A stretch of 10,092 nucleotides of DNA, taken from assembly GCA_002317305.1 (NCBI GenBank), contig DCIZ01000123.1:12658-22749 (forward strand). The letters run 5' to 3'. A program made the translations under genes and the position numbers. The stretch is from Campylobacter sp. UBA1713 (lineage in GTDB: Bacteria > Campylobacterota > Campylobacteria > Campylobacterales > Campylobacteraceae). Positions 1 to 6,311 of the stretch are shown here, in pieces (position 1 is the stretch's first letter; the number at the start of each line of letters is the position of its first letter). The notes under the pieces are model-generated. The model was not told where the DNA came from and ran no database searches. It saw only the letters and a program-made list of their open reading frames with translations.

Positions 1-41
1 TTTTCTTTTCGATAAATCTCAAAGAAAATGGTGGCGAGGAT

Positions 42-71
42 GGGGACGGGGGTTTTCGCCCCTGCGACCCC
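42..71 (-). repeat. 30-bp G/C-rich hairpin repeat, copy 1
   Basis: This G/C-rich block stands out from the AT-rich spacer. Its reverse complement matches 3162-3191 at 29 of 30 positions, so the two spacers carry inverted copies of one element. A G-run and a C-run face each other around a short T-rich loop, so it can fold as a hairpin. In both spacers a heptamer array (CGGAATG type) lies nearby, which suggests the two modules travel together. Function unknown. Confidence 0.8.
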
Positions 72-74
72 GTT

Positions 75-107
75 CGGAATGCGGAAAACGGAAAACGGAA
101 AACGGAA
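75..107 (+). repeat. Heptamer tandem array (CGGAATG then CGGAAAA x3)
   Basis: Read in sevens from 75, the sequence is CGGAATG followed by three CGGAAAA units and a partial CGGA, then ATTTGT. The same heptamers return in inverted orientation at 232-267, so the two arrays bracket about 125 bp that contain a copy of the 64-bp repeat. Related arrays lie at 3278-3311, 6047-6075 and 9980-10011, all between genes. Confidence 0.85.
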
Positions 108-138
108 TTTGTAAAAATTCGCTTTTCTTGAATTTGAC

Positions 139-202
139 GATTCTACTCCGTCAAATTTCAGGGGATTCTTCGGTCGGCTTTGCCTCCCTCAGAATGACGG
201 CG
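139..202 (-). repeat. 64-bp dispersed repeat, copy R1
   Basis: Starts GATTCTACT and ends AGAATGACGGCG. Within 161-202 it differs from copy R4 (9934-9975) at one base only. It carries outer inverted ends (ATTCT and AGAAT) and a central GGC-TTT-GCC mini-hairpin; the three loop bases differ in other copies while the stem is kept. A second small stem (AATTTGACG at 131-139 with CGTCAAATT at 149-157) overlaps its left end. It sits inside the heptamer-bounded unit 75-267, as if inserted there. Confidence 0.85.
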
Positions 203-231
203 TGATTTATCGATTCACGAGAATCGCGTCA

Positions 232-267
232 TCCGCATTCCGTTTTCCGTTTTCCGAACGCACTCCG
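232..267 (-). repeat. Inverted heptamer array closing the 75-267 unit
   Basis: On the minus strand this reads CGGAGTG, CGTT, CGGAAAA twice, CGGAATG, CGGATG. It is the inverted partner of the array at 75-107. CGTT between heptamers also occurs at 6061-6064, so even the interruption recurs. Confidence 0.8.
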
Positions 268-302
268 CAAGTTTTTCAGATTTATTTGTTTATTAGTTAA
301 AA

Positions 303-320
303 TTTGATATCTTATGAATC
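303..320 (+). promoter_or_regulatory. Possible promoter of the ftsE operon
   Basis: The stretch just upstream of ftsE is A/T-rich and contains TATCTT (308-313) and overlapping TATGAAT (313-319), either of which could serve as a -10 element. Campylobacter promoters usually lack a clear -35 box, so none is claimed. This is a weak call made mainly from position: no other promoter-like site lies between the repeats and the gene. Confidence 0.25.
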
Positions 321-340
321 TTTTGGTTTAGGAGTTTGTG

Positions 341-994
341 ATGAAGGTGATCGAGGCTAGGAATTTGACTATAAACGGCGTTGTAAAAGGGGCGAATTTT
401 GAAATTTTACGAAAGGACATTTTGTTTTTGAGTGCAAAAAGTGGTGGTGGCAAAAGTGCACTCCTTAGGTCGTTTTACGGCGACTTAAAACCAGACGGCG
501 GCAGCTTAAAGCTCTTTGACACACAGCTAAACGGCATCGGCAGTGGCAAGCTTTGTGCGCTTAGGCGTAGAATGGGCATAGCTTTTGAGGACTTTAAGCT
601 CATAGCAGACTGGACGGTAGAAAAAAACGTCTCTTTACCGCTCATGATAGCGGGACGCTCGCCCGCCTTTTGTCAGCGAGCAGCTTTAAGGCTACTAAAA
701 TATGTAGATCTTTTGCCAAAGGCAAATTTCTACCCACATGAGCTAAGCGGTGGCGAGAAAAAACGTGTCGCCATCATTCGTGCGCTTGTCGCTTCGCCAG
801 AGCTTGTGCTACTAGACGAGCCTACTTCGTTTTTGGACGACTACTCAGCAGAGATCGTTTGGATGCTACTAGAGGCGGCATCTCGCTCATTTGGTGCGAC
901 CATCGTAGTAGCCACAAACAACATTCCGACCTTAAAGAATCTCACGACACGAAGCCTCACGCTCGAAGACGGCGCCGTGATCCAAAAAGGCTAG
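341..994 (+). CDS. ftsE: Cell-division ABC transporter ATP-binding protein FtsE
   Basis: Cytoplasmic ATPase partner of FtsX; in known systems FtsEX couples division to periplasmic wall hydrolysis. The 217-residue length fits the family. Visible motifs are a P-loop at residues 32-39 (AKSGGGKS), FEDFKLI at 82-88, the signature LSGGEKKR at 135-142, Walker B LVLLDEPT at 155-162 and a D-loop SFLD. I chose ATG 341 because AGGAG at 330-334 is six bases upstream of it; the GTG at 338 would be only three away. Three positions are unusual: Ala for the first P-loop Gly, Glu83 where the Q-loop normally has Gln, and Asn193 (ATNN) where the switch His is expected. The gene is followed at once by ftsX, which supports FtsE over a generic transporter ATPase. 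The family call is firm; full ATPase activity is not assured. Confidence 0.9.
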   Translation: MKVIEARNLTINGVVKGANFEILRKDILFLSAKSGGGKSALLRSFYGDLKPDGGSLKLFDTQLNGIGSGKLCALRRRMGIAFEDFKLIADWTVEKNVSLPLMIAGRSPAFCQRAALRLLKYVDLLPKANFYPHELSGGEKKRVAIIRALVASPELVLLDEPTSFLDDYSAEIVWMLLEAASRSFGATIVVATNNIPTLKNLTTRSLTLEDGAVIQKG

Positions 995-998
995 GAGG
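993..998 (+). promoter_or_regulatory. Strong ribosome binding site of ftsX, overlapping the ftsE stop
   Basis: AGGAGG begins inside the ftsE stop codon (TAG, 992-994) and lies five bases before the ftsX ATG at 1004. The overlap suggests that translation of the two subunits is coupled. Confidence 0.8.
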
Positions 999-1003
999 CA
1001 AAG

Positions 1004-1810
1004 ATGCGAGGTTTAAGAAAGCGTTTGGCGATGATCGTTCCGCTGTTTATCATTTTGTTTTGTGTAGAATTTAGCGTCATTACAAACAGAATCGTAAAAA
1101 ATTATGAAAAAAACATGAGTCAAGACTACAACATCATAGTCGTTAGCAAAGAGCGACTAAGCGAAGAAGAGCTCCGCCCAAAGATAGTCGGCTTTGCCTC
1201 GCTTTCGCTACTTGACACCACCAGTGTAGCCAGTCGCCTAAAAAGCGAACTAACATCTACTAACTACAACGCACTTTTAAAGTCGTTGCCGTTTTTCTAC
1301 TCGGTAAAACTAAATTTTTTCCCGAGCCCACAGGTGATGAACCAGATAAGCACAGAGCTACTAAAAAACAAAAATATCTCACGCGTGGAGACGTTTACAA
1401 AGACGCATGACAAAGTTTACAGGATCTTGCAAGTCCTCATATATCTCTTTGACGCCTTTGTCATTTTGGTCGGTCTAATAGTTTTCATGGTCATTTTTAG
1501 TCAAATTCGAATTTGGATCTACGAACAACAAAACCGCCTTGAAGTGATGCGATTCTTCGGTGCTAGCTACCTCTACCGCGCGGGCGGTCTCTACGTCTGT
1601 GCCATCTTTGACAGCTTTGTTAGCACCATTTTCGTGCTGGTCGTCTATCTTTTTGGGCTACAAAGCATGGCGGTAACTGATGTCATAACTTCGCTTGGTT
1701 TCACCGCCGAAAAACTCTTTCGGCTAAAAGATTTCGTGCCGCTTTTTTTCCTAGCCATCGGCACGTGTTTTTTTGCCGTCATCGTTACAACAGCAAAGGT
1801 GCGTAAATGA
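1004..1810 (+). CDS. ftsX: Cell-division membrane protein FtsX
   Basis: Membrane partner of FtsE. The 268 residues show the FtsX plan: a short cytoplasmic N-terminus, one helix at about 8-27, a large periplasmic loop at about 28-145, then three helices near 148-168, 195-218 and 243-263. After helix 2 comes YEQQNRLEVMRFFGAS (173-188), which resembles the cytoplasmic loop in which FtsX-type permeases carry a conserved VMR..GA pattern. In characterised systems the first periplasmic loop binds EnvC or another wall-hydrolase regulator, and here the next gene encodes such a protein. The stop codon overlaps the next start as ATGA (1807-1810), typical of translational coupling. Primary sequence in this family is weakly conserved, so the call rests on topology, length and context. 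Confidence 0.88.
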   Translation: MRGLRKRLAMIVPLFIILFCVEFSVITNRIVKNYEKNMSQDYNIIVVSKERLSEEELRPKIVGFASLSLLDTTSVASRLKSELTSTNYNALLKSLPFFYSVKLNFFPSPQVMNQISTELLKNKNISRVETFTKTHDKVYRILQVLIYLFDAFVILVGLIVFMVIFSQIRIWIYEQQNRLEVMRFFGASYLYRAGGLYVCAIFDSFVSTIFVLVVYLFGLQSMAVTDVITSLGFTAEKLFRLKDFVPLFFLAIGTCFFAVIVTTAKVRK

Positions 1811-3039
1811 CAAGAAATTTAGTAAAAAGGCTTTTTGCGTTTTTGGTTTTTGTGTTGTTTTTTGACGAGTGTTTTGGTGCAAAAGCAAATTTAAACCAAC
1901 GCATCTTAGATTCACAGGGCTCGCTAGAGGCAGCAAAGGTCATAGAGGGCGGAATCAACGACAAACTTCGCTCACTCGCAGATGAGATTCTAAAAGCACA
2001 AGAGGCGGCAAAGGTTACTAAGTCGCAGATAAACGAGCTAACCAAAACAGTCGCCGACTTAGATGCGCAGTTTAAGAGCATGAATGACGAAGTGGCTGGA
2101 CTAGAAGCCCAAAACAGAGACCTCGCTGAAAAACAAGAGCAGACAAAACAGACGCTTGTTAGAATCATAGGACAAGAATTTGCCTTTGACCTCGTGGTAA
2201 AGCCGGACGGCTCAGAGGGCGTGATGAGCGAAGTTATCTTAGAAAACCTTCACGGCGTCATAAAAAACGAGCTAAATTCGCTTGTGAGCGATTTTGAAAA
2301 AGGCAACGCCGAGATAAAAAAACGAAACGCAAAAATTCGAAATGTAAACGAAAAGATGGCGGAGCTAAAAGAGACACAAAAGCGTTTGGAGAGTTTGCGT
2401 GAACAACAAAACCGCGACCTTGCGCTTTTGCAAAAACACAAAGGCATCTACTCAAAAGAGCTTTTGGCGGTGCAAGTGAGGCAAAACCAGCTGGCAAAGG
2501 CGCTCGAGGAGCTTAGCATCTTGCGTAAAAACGAAGAGGAGCGCAAACGAGCAGCAGAGATGGCAAAAAAACGCGAAGAGGAGGTAAAACGCGCTGAAAC
2601 CAGTGGCGAAATTCGCAAAATAGGCTCAAGTTACCAAAAGACAAAAGTCCGCAAATATACGGGCGCAAAGACCATTTCGCCGCTTGTAAGCTACACTTTG
2701 AGGCAGAAATTTGGCGACTTTGTAGATCCTGTTTACAAAATTCCCGTCTTTAACGAATCTGTCATTTTGCGCTCACGGACAAGCGATGCAAAAGTGCGAA
2801 GCGTGCTAGACGGCAAGGTGGTTTTCGCAAAAGACATGGGGATTTTAGGCAAGGTTGTCATCGTTGAACACGCAAATGACATTCACACCATTTACGCACA
2901 CTTAGACCAAATAGCACCCGCAGCACAAGTGGGCGAGAGTGTGCAAAAAGGCGTGGTGATAGGACGCGTGAAGCAGGATTTGACCTTTGAGGTTACGCAA
3001 AAAAATGTGCACATTGACCCGATGGAGCTAATTCGCTGA
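1807..3039 (+). CDS. EnvC-like periplasmic murein hydrolase activator with degenerate LytM domain
   Basis: A 410-residue exported protein. Residues 1-24 look like a signal peptide (RNLVKR, a hydrophobic stretch, then CFGA). Residues about 28-265 are charged and heptad-like, consistent with a long coiled coil. Residues about 290-410 form an M23/LytM-type domain (VRSVLDGKVVFAKD, VVIVEHAN, YAHLDQI, QKGVVIGRV). An active M23 enzyme needs an HxxxD and an HxH motif; here the region before VRSVLDGKV has no HxxxD, and the place of HLHFE reads DLTFE (391-395). Only the YAHL His remains. This architecture, length and gene order match E. coli EnvC, which activates cell-wall amidases when FtsEX releases it. 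The inferred role is a FtsEX-controlled amidase activator, not an endopeptidase. The partner amidase is not in the window. Confidence 0.85.
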   Translation: MTRNLVKRLFAFLVFVLFFDECFGAKANLNQRILDSQGSLEAAKVIEGGINDKLRSLADEILKAQEAAKVTKSQINELTKTVADLDAQFKSMNDEVAGLEAQNRDLAEKQEQTKQTLVRIIGQEFAFDLVVKPDGSEGVMSEVILENLHGVIKNELNSLVSDFEKGNAEIKKRNAKIRNVNEKMAELKETQKRLESLREQQNRDLALLQKHKGIYSKELLAVQVRQNQLAKALEELSILRKNEEERKRAAEMAKKREEEVKRAETSGEIRKIGSSYQKTKVRKYTGAKTISPLVSYTLRQKFGDFVDPVYKIPVFNESVILRSRTSDAKVRSVLDGKVVFAKDMGILGKVVIVEHANDIHTIYAHLDQIAPAAQVGESVQKGVVIGRVKQDLTFEVTQKNVHIDPMELIR

Positions 3040-3070
3040 ATTTTTAATATAAAAAAAAGACAAATTCACA

Positions 3071-3101
3071 AAAAAGCGAATTTTGACAAATTCCGCTTTT
3101 T
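3071..3101 (+). terminator. Probable intrinsic terminator of the ftsE operon
   Basis: AAAAAGCG-AATTT (3071-3083) pairs with AAATT-C-CGCTTTTT (3088-3101), leaving one bulged C and a four-base loop, and the right arm ends in a T-run. It lies 32 bases after the stop of the LytM gene. The stem is GC-poor. Its right arm is also the start of a 56-bp direct repeat, so the terminator may be built from repeat DNA. Confidence 0.5.
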
Positions 3102-3149
3102 CATAAATTTGCTTCTCTATTTTATAGAATCGCAAATTTACGCACTCCG
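3094..3149 (+). repeat. 56-bp direct repeat, copy 1
   Basis: Identical over 56 bases to 3324-3379, at a spacing of 230. It runs from CGCTTTTTCATAAATTTG through TATTTTATAGAATCGC to CGCACTCCG and ends in an inverted heptamer unit. A third, diverged version appears near 10025-10064. Confidence 0.95.
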
Positions 3150-3161
3150 CACTCCAAAAAA

Positions 3162-3191
3162 GGGGTCGCAGGGGCGAAAGCCCCCGTCCCC
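3162..3191 (+). repeat. 30-bp G/C-rich hairpin repeat, copy 2
   Basis: Inverted copy of 42-71 (29 of 30 bases). At its centre GGGGC (3171-3175) pairs with GCCCC (3180-3184) around a GAAA tetraloop, a very stable RNA fold; outer G4 and C4 runs (3162-3165, 3188-3191) can pair too. Confidence 0.85.
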
Positions 3192-3192
3192 C

Positions 3193-3248
3193 AGCCTCCG
3201 CCGACACAATTTTTGAGCTTTAGCGAAAAAATTGTGGTGGCGGAGGCT
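3193..3248. repeat. Long inverted repeat (22-bp arms, 12-base loop)
   Basis: The left arm 3193-3214 starts AGCCTCCGCC and the right arm 3227-3248 ends GGCGGAGGCT. They pair at 20 of 22 positions, with two adjacent mismatches mid-stem. The loop 3215-3226 can itself close with GCT/AGC. A second perfect hairpin follows at 3253-3272 (AAAAAAGC, loop GTTA, GCTTTTTT). Together they give a structured block of about 80 bases in the spacer before pepA. Confidence 0.85.
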
Positions 3249-3277
3249 AAACAAAAAAGCGTTAGCTTTTTTACATA

Positions 3278-3311
3278 CGGAATGCGGAAAACAGAAAAAC
3301 AGAAAACAGAA
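3278..3311 (+). repeat. Heptamer array, CGGAATG CGGAAAA plus CAGAAAA variants
   Basis: CGGAATG and CGGAAAA are followed by CAGAAAAA and CAGAAAA and then CAGAATTTGT. It is the same layout as 75-107 with a G-to-A change in the later units. It is closed by the inverted CGCACTCCG at 3371-3379, giving a unit of about 100 bp. Confidence 0.8.
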
Positions 3312-3323
3312 TTTGTAAAAATT

Positions 3324-3379
3324 CGCTTTTTCATAAATTTGCTTCTCTATTTTATAGAATCGCAAATTTACGCACTCCG
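3324..3379 (+). repeat. 56-bp direct repeat, copy 2
   Basis: Identical to 3094-3149. It contains TATAGA at 3353-3358, which resembles a -10 element, and sits 52 bases before the pepA start. Repeat DNA may therefore supply or affect the pepA promoter, but no transcript evidence is visible here. Confidence 0.95.
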
Positions 3380-3430
3380 AACTTTGAAAACAAACCACAT
3401 AAAAACAAAATTTAAAAAAAAGGACAAAAA

Positions 3431-4909
3431 ATGAAGATAGAATTTTTTGACGGTGCATTTAAAGAGGCACAAGCAGACGCACAGCTAGAACTAGTCTTAA
3501 ACAAAGACCTAAGCAAATTTACAGATGTTGACTTTGGCTTTTGTGGCTACGATGGCACGGGCGTGCTAGCATTGCCAGAGAGCAGGCGTGTATTTGTCGG
3601 CGTAAAAGACCTCTACAACAACGAAATTCGAAACGGCGTTGCAAAAGGGTTACGTGCAATGCGCTCATGGAACATAAAAAGCGTAAAGATGCGAAGCTAC
3701 AACTACAAATGCGTAAAGAGCTTTTTTGCAAACATCTACGAAGGCGCGATTCTCGGGCTTTACAAATTTGACAAATACAAAAGCGACAAAAAGCCTTTTA
3801 CGCTAGAAAAGATCGTCGTAGCGCGTGAGGAGTTTTTGCCACTTGACGACATCGACTGCCTCGCTGACTATGAGTTTAAACAAGGGCTTGGCTACCTAAA
3901 AGGCTCGGTCGCTGCAAACGCTGCAAACTTCGCCAGAGACATAGTAAACGAAATTCCACAAATTTTTACGCCAGAGAAATTTGCCGAAGTAGCACAAAAA
4001 GTCGCCACCGAATCTAACGGCAAGATCACCTGCGAAGTGTGGGACGAAGCGAAGCTAAAAGCAGAAAAAATGGAAGCCTTTTTGGCGGTCGCTCGCGCTA
4101 GCACCCACGCCCCACGCCTCATTCACCTCACTTACAAACCCGCAAATGCCGCACAGAAAATAGTCTTTGTCGGAAAAGGGCTTTGCTACGACAGCGGCGG
4201 ACTTAGCCTAAAACCGAGCGACTACATGGTAACGATGAAAGCGGACAAAAGTGGCGCAGCAGCTGCACTTGCCATCATAAAAGCCGTAAGCGAGCTAGGC
4301 GACGAGACACCTTTTGAAGTGCATGCCATTTTGGGCTGTGCTGAAAACATGATAGGCGGCAACGCCTACAAACCAGACGACGTGCTAGTTAGCCGAAGTG
4401 GCGTAACCATCGAAGTGAGAAACACAGACGCTGAAGGTCGCCTCGTGCTAGCTGACTGCCTCGACTACGCACAAGACCTAAAACCAGACTTGTTAGTAGA
4501 CATGGCGACTTTGACGGGTGCTTGTGTGGTGGGACTGGGCGAATACACCAGTGCTATCATGGGCTGGAACGAAGATCTAAAAGCCAAATTTAAAAAAGCC
4601 ACCTCAAAAAGCGGCGAACTCTACACAGTGCTAGAATTTAACGAACACTTAGGAGAGCTCATAAAAAGTCAGGTGGCTGACGTCAGCAACTGCGCTAGCT
4701 CACGCTACGGCGGTGCGCTCACAGCGGGGCTTTTTTTAGACAAATTCATTCGCCCTGAATTTAAAGATAAGTGGCTTCACCTCGACATAGCAGGACCGGC
4801 TTACGTCGAAAAAGCGTGGGGAATTTACGATGCGGGCGCAACTGGTGCTGGCGTGCTGGGCTGCCTCTACTACCTCATGAAAGTAGGCTTGGAGCACATG
4901 AAAAAGTAA
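3431..4909 (+). CDS. pepA: Leucyl aminopeptidase (M17 family)
   Basis: Cytosolic metallo-aminopeptidase that removes N-terminal residues from peptides, normally as a hexamer with two metal ions per subunit. The 492-residue length is typical. The variable N-terminal domain covers about 1-160 and the catalytic domain about 165-492. The family active site is complete: Lys249 and Asp254 in GKGLCYDSGG, catalytic Lys261 in LKPS, Asp272 in MKADKSG, and Asp333, Glu335 and Arg337 in the M17 signature NTDAEGRL. Relative spacing agrees with E. coli PepA (K270, D275, K282, D293, D352, E354, R356) apart from a two-residue insertion before the signature. ATG 3431 is preceded by AAGGA (3420-3424). ychF follows 16 bases after the stop, so the two are probably co-transcribed. 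Confidence 0.96.
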   Translation: MKIEFFDGAFKEAQADAQLELVLNKDLSKFTDVDFGFCGYDGTGVLALPESRRVFVGVKDLYNNEIRNGVAKGLRAMRSWNIKSVKMRSYNYKCVKSFFANIYEGAILGLYKFDKYKSDKKPFTLEKIVVAREEFLPLDDIDCLADYEFKQGLGYLKGSVAANAANFARDIVNEIPQIFTPEKFAEVAQKVATESNGKITCEVWDEAKLKAEKMEAFLAVARASTHAPRLIHLTYKPANAAQKIVFVGKGLCYDSGGLSLKPSDYMVTMKADKSGAAAALAIIKAVSELGDETPFEVHAILGCAENMIGGNAYKPDDVLVSRSGVTIEVRNTDAEGRLVLADCLDYAQDLKPDLLVDMATLTGACVVGLGEYTSAIMGWNEDLKAKFKKATSKSGELYTVLEFNEHLGELIKSQVADVSNCASSRYGGALTAGLFLDKFIRPEFKDKWLHLDIAGPAYVEKAWGIYDAGATGAGVLGCLYYLMKVGLEHMKK

Positions 4910-4925
4910 AATGTAAAGGACACAA

Positions 4926-6041
4926 ATGGGACTAACAGTAGGAATCGTAGGTTTGCCAAATGTCGGCAAGTCTACAACTTTTAACGCACTCACAAAAGCG
5001 GCAAACGCACAAGCGGCAAACTACCCTTTTTGCACCATAGAGCCAAACAAAGCCATCGTCGAAGTACCAGACAAAAGGCTTTCAGAGCTTGCGCGCATCG
5101 TGCAGCCAAACCGCATCGTTTGCTCGCAGATAGAATTTACAGACATCGCTGGGCTAGTAAAGGGCGCTAGCAAAGGCGAAGGGCTGGGTAACAAATTTTT
5201 AGCAAACATTCGCGAGTGCGAGGTGGTTTTGCACATTGTTCGTTGTTTTGAGGACGGAAACATTACGCACGTCGAAGGCGGCATCGACCCCGTCCGCGAC
5301 ATAGAGATCATAGAGACAGAGCTCATACTAGCTGACATAGAGCAAGTGGCAAAAAAGAGCGAGAGGCTGGCAAAAGAGGCAAAAGCAAACGTAAAAGGGG
5401 CAAAAGAGAATTTGGCGGTGCTAACAGCGCTTTCTGAGTGGCTAAACGATGGCAAAAGTGCGGCTAGTTTTGCGGGCAGTTTGGACGAAAAAGAGAGTGA
5501 AATTTTTGCTTTGTTAAACAAAGAGCTTCGGCTTTTGAGTGCAAAAGAGGTCATTTACGGCGCAAACGTGGACGAAAACGCGCTTGGCGAAGACAACGAA
5601 TTTGTAAAAAAAGTGCGTGAATTTGCGGCAAAAAGCGGACACGAAGTCATAAAACTTTGCGCAAAAGTAGAAGAAGATCTCATAGGCATGAGCGAAGATG
5701 AAGCGGCAGAGTTTTTGGGCGAGCTAGGCGCAGATGAGAGCGGACTGGAAAAGATCATTCGCACGAGTTTTGCAAAACTGAATCTCATAAGCTACTTTAC
5801 CGCTGGCGTGGTTGAGGTGCGCTCATGGACTATAAAACGCGGCTGGAAAGCACCAAAAGCAGCAAGCGTGATTCACAATGACTTTGAAAAGGGCTTCATT
5901 CGCGCTGAAGTGATCGCCTATGAAGATTTTGTGGCGTGTGGCGGCGAGGCAAAGGCAAAAGAGAGTGGCAAGATGCGACTAGAAGGCAAGGACTACGTGG
6001 TGGCTGACGGCGACGTGATGCATTTTAGGTTTAATGTGTAA
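4926..6041 (+). CDS. ychF: Ribosome-binding ATPase YchF (Obg-related P-loop NTPase)
   Basis: A 371-residue member of the universal YchF/OLA1 family, which prefers ATP, binds ribosomes and is linked to stress and redox responses. The G1 loop is GLPNVGKST at residues 9-17, followed by NYPFCTIEPN at 32-41. G3 is DIAGLVKGA at 73-81, with the hydrophobic Leu77 in place of the usual catalytic Gln. G4 is NVDE at 214-217 instead of NKxD, which is what gives this family its ATP preference. Residues about 125-205 are a helical coiled-coil insertion. The C-terminal TGS domain starts near 288 (LISYFTAG) and runs to HFRFNV. ATG 4926 has AAGGA at 4916-4920 and follows pepA closely. Nothing in the gene looks broken. 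Confidence 0.96.
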   Translation: MGLTVGIVGLPNVGKSTTFNALTKAANAQAANYPFCTIEPNKAIVEVPDKRLSELARIVQPNRIVCSQIEFTDIAGLVKGASKGEGLGNKFLANIRECEVVLHIVRCFEDGNITHVEGGIDPVRDIEIIETELILADIEQVAKKSERLAKEAKANVKGAKENLAVLTALSEWLNDGKSAASFAGSLDEKESEIFALLNKELRLLSAKEVIYGANVDENALGEDNEFVKKVREFAAKSGHEVIKLCAKVEEDLIGMSEDEAAEFLGELGADESGLEKIIRTSFAKLNLISYFTAGVVEVRSWTIKRGWKAPKAASVIHNDFEKGFIRAEVIAYEDFVACGGEAKAKESGKMRLEGKDYVVADGDVMHFRFNV

Positions 6042-6046
6042 ATTTG

Positions 6047-6075
6047 CGGAGTGCGGAATGCGTTCGGAATGCGGA
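6047..6075 (+). repeat. Heptamer array after ychF
   Basis: Starting six bases after the ychF stop: CGGAGTG, CGGAATG, CGTT, CGGAATG, CGGA and then ATTT. An inverted array (CTGTTTTCCGTTTTCCGTT, 6116-6134) lies 40 bases downstream, so they bracket a short A/T-rich core as in the other units. Confidence 0.8.
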
Positions 6076-6134
6076 ATTTAGTCAAATTTAGCCAAAAGCA
6101 AATTTTCACAAATTCTGTTTTCCGTTTTCCGTTA

Positions 6135-6177
6135 CCGCCATTATTCGCAAACGTTGCAAAGCGACCGAAGAATCTCA
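6135..6177 (+). repeat. Diverged copy of the 64-bp repeat (R5, partial)
   Basis: Begins CCGCCATTATTC and ends GCGACCGAAGAATCTCAC, matching the two ends of R2 and R3, but the middle (CGCAAACGTTGCAAA) has been replaced by a different palindrome-like core and the outer tail is missing. It also lies next to a heptamer array. No gene is seen in 6042-6283. Confidence 0.5.
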
Positions 6178-6246
6178 CGAATGATGTATAGCATAAGCCA
6201 AACAAGCACGTATGAAAAATTCAAGCTTTTTTAAGTATGGTTTTAG

Positions 6247-6252
6247 TAAAAT
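6247..6252 (+). promoter_or_regulatory. Possible -10 box for the glycosyltransferase genes
   Basis: TAAAAT preceded by TTTTAG and, further up, by a T-run (6227-6232). It lies 37 bases before the ATG at 6284, leaving room for a short leader with the ribosome site. TATTAT at 6264-6269 is a second candidate, but it sits too close to the ribosome site. Weak call. Confidence 0.3.
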
Positions 6253-6271
6253 CTCCTCCATTTTATTATTT

Positions 6272-6276
6272 AGGAA
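6272..6276 (+). promoter_or_regulatory. Ribosome binding site that points to ATG 6284
   Basis: AGGAA lies seven bases before ATG 6284. No comparable site precedes TTG 6378, the first possible start in the long downstream frame. This is the main reason for placing the true start of the large glycosyltransferase gene at 6284. Confidence 0.7.
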
Positions 6277-6299
6277 ATTTTTCATGAAAATCCAGCCAC

Positions 6300-6311
6300 G
6301 AGAGAGAGAGA
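6300..6311. repeat. (GA)6 dinucleotide tract in the start region of the glucosyltransferase
   Basis: Six GA units lie 16 bases after ATG 6284, exactly where the reading frame is lost. With six units the ATG frame ends at TAA 6323. With seven (or four) units it enters the long frame. Dinucleotide tracts at gene starts are a known site of slipped-strand phase variation in host-associated bacteria. Six units is short for such a tract. Confidence 0.85.

Noticed and set aside
1785-2168. 127-residue open frame on the minus strand
   Set aside because: Antisense of the LytM-protein coiled coil, with biased composition and no support.
1807-3039. Active M23 zinc endopeptidase
   Set aside because: HxxxD and HxH ligands are missing, so only the fold is retained.
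3138-3458. Minus-strand (3138-3458) and plus-strand (3213-3434) open frames in the spacer before pepA
   Set aside because: They translate repeat and hairpin DNA, show Phe/Lys-rich nonsense-like composition, and lack ribosome sites.
5021-5554. 177-residue open frame on the minus strand
   Set aside because: It lies wholly inside ychF, is rich in Ser/Phe/Leu as antisense frames usually are, and has no ribosome site or recognisable motif.
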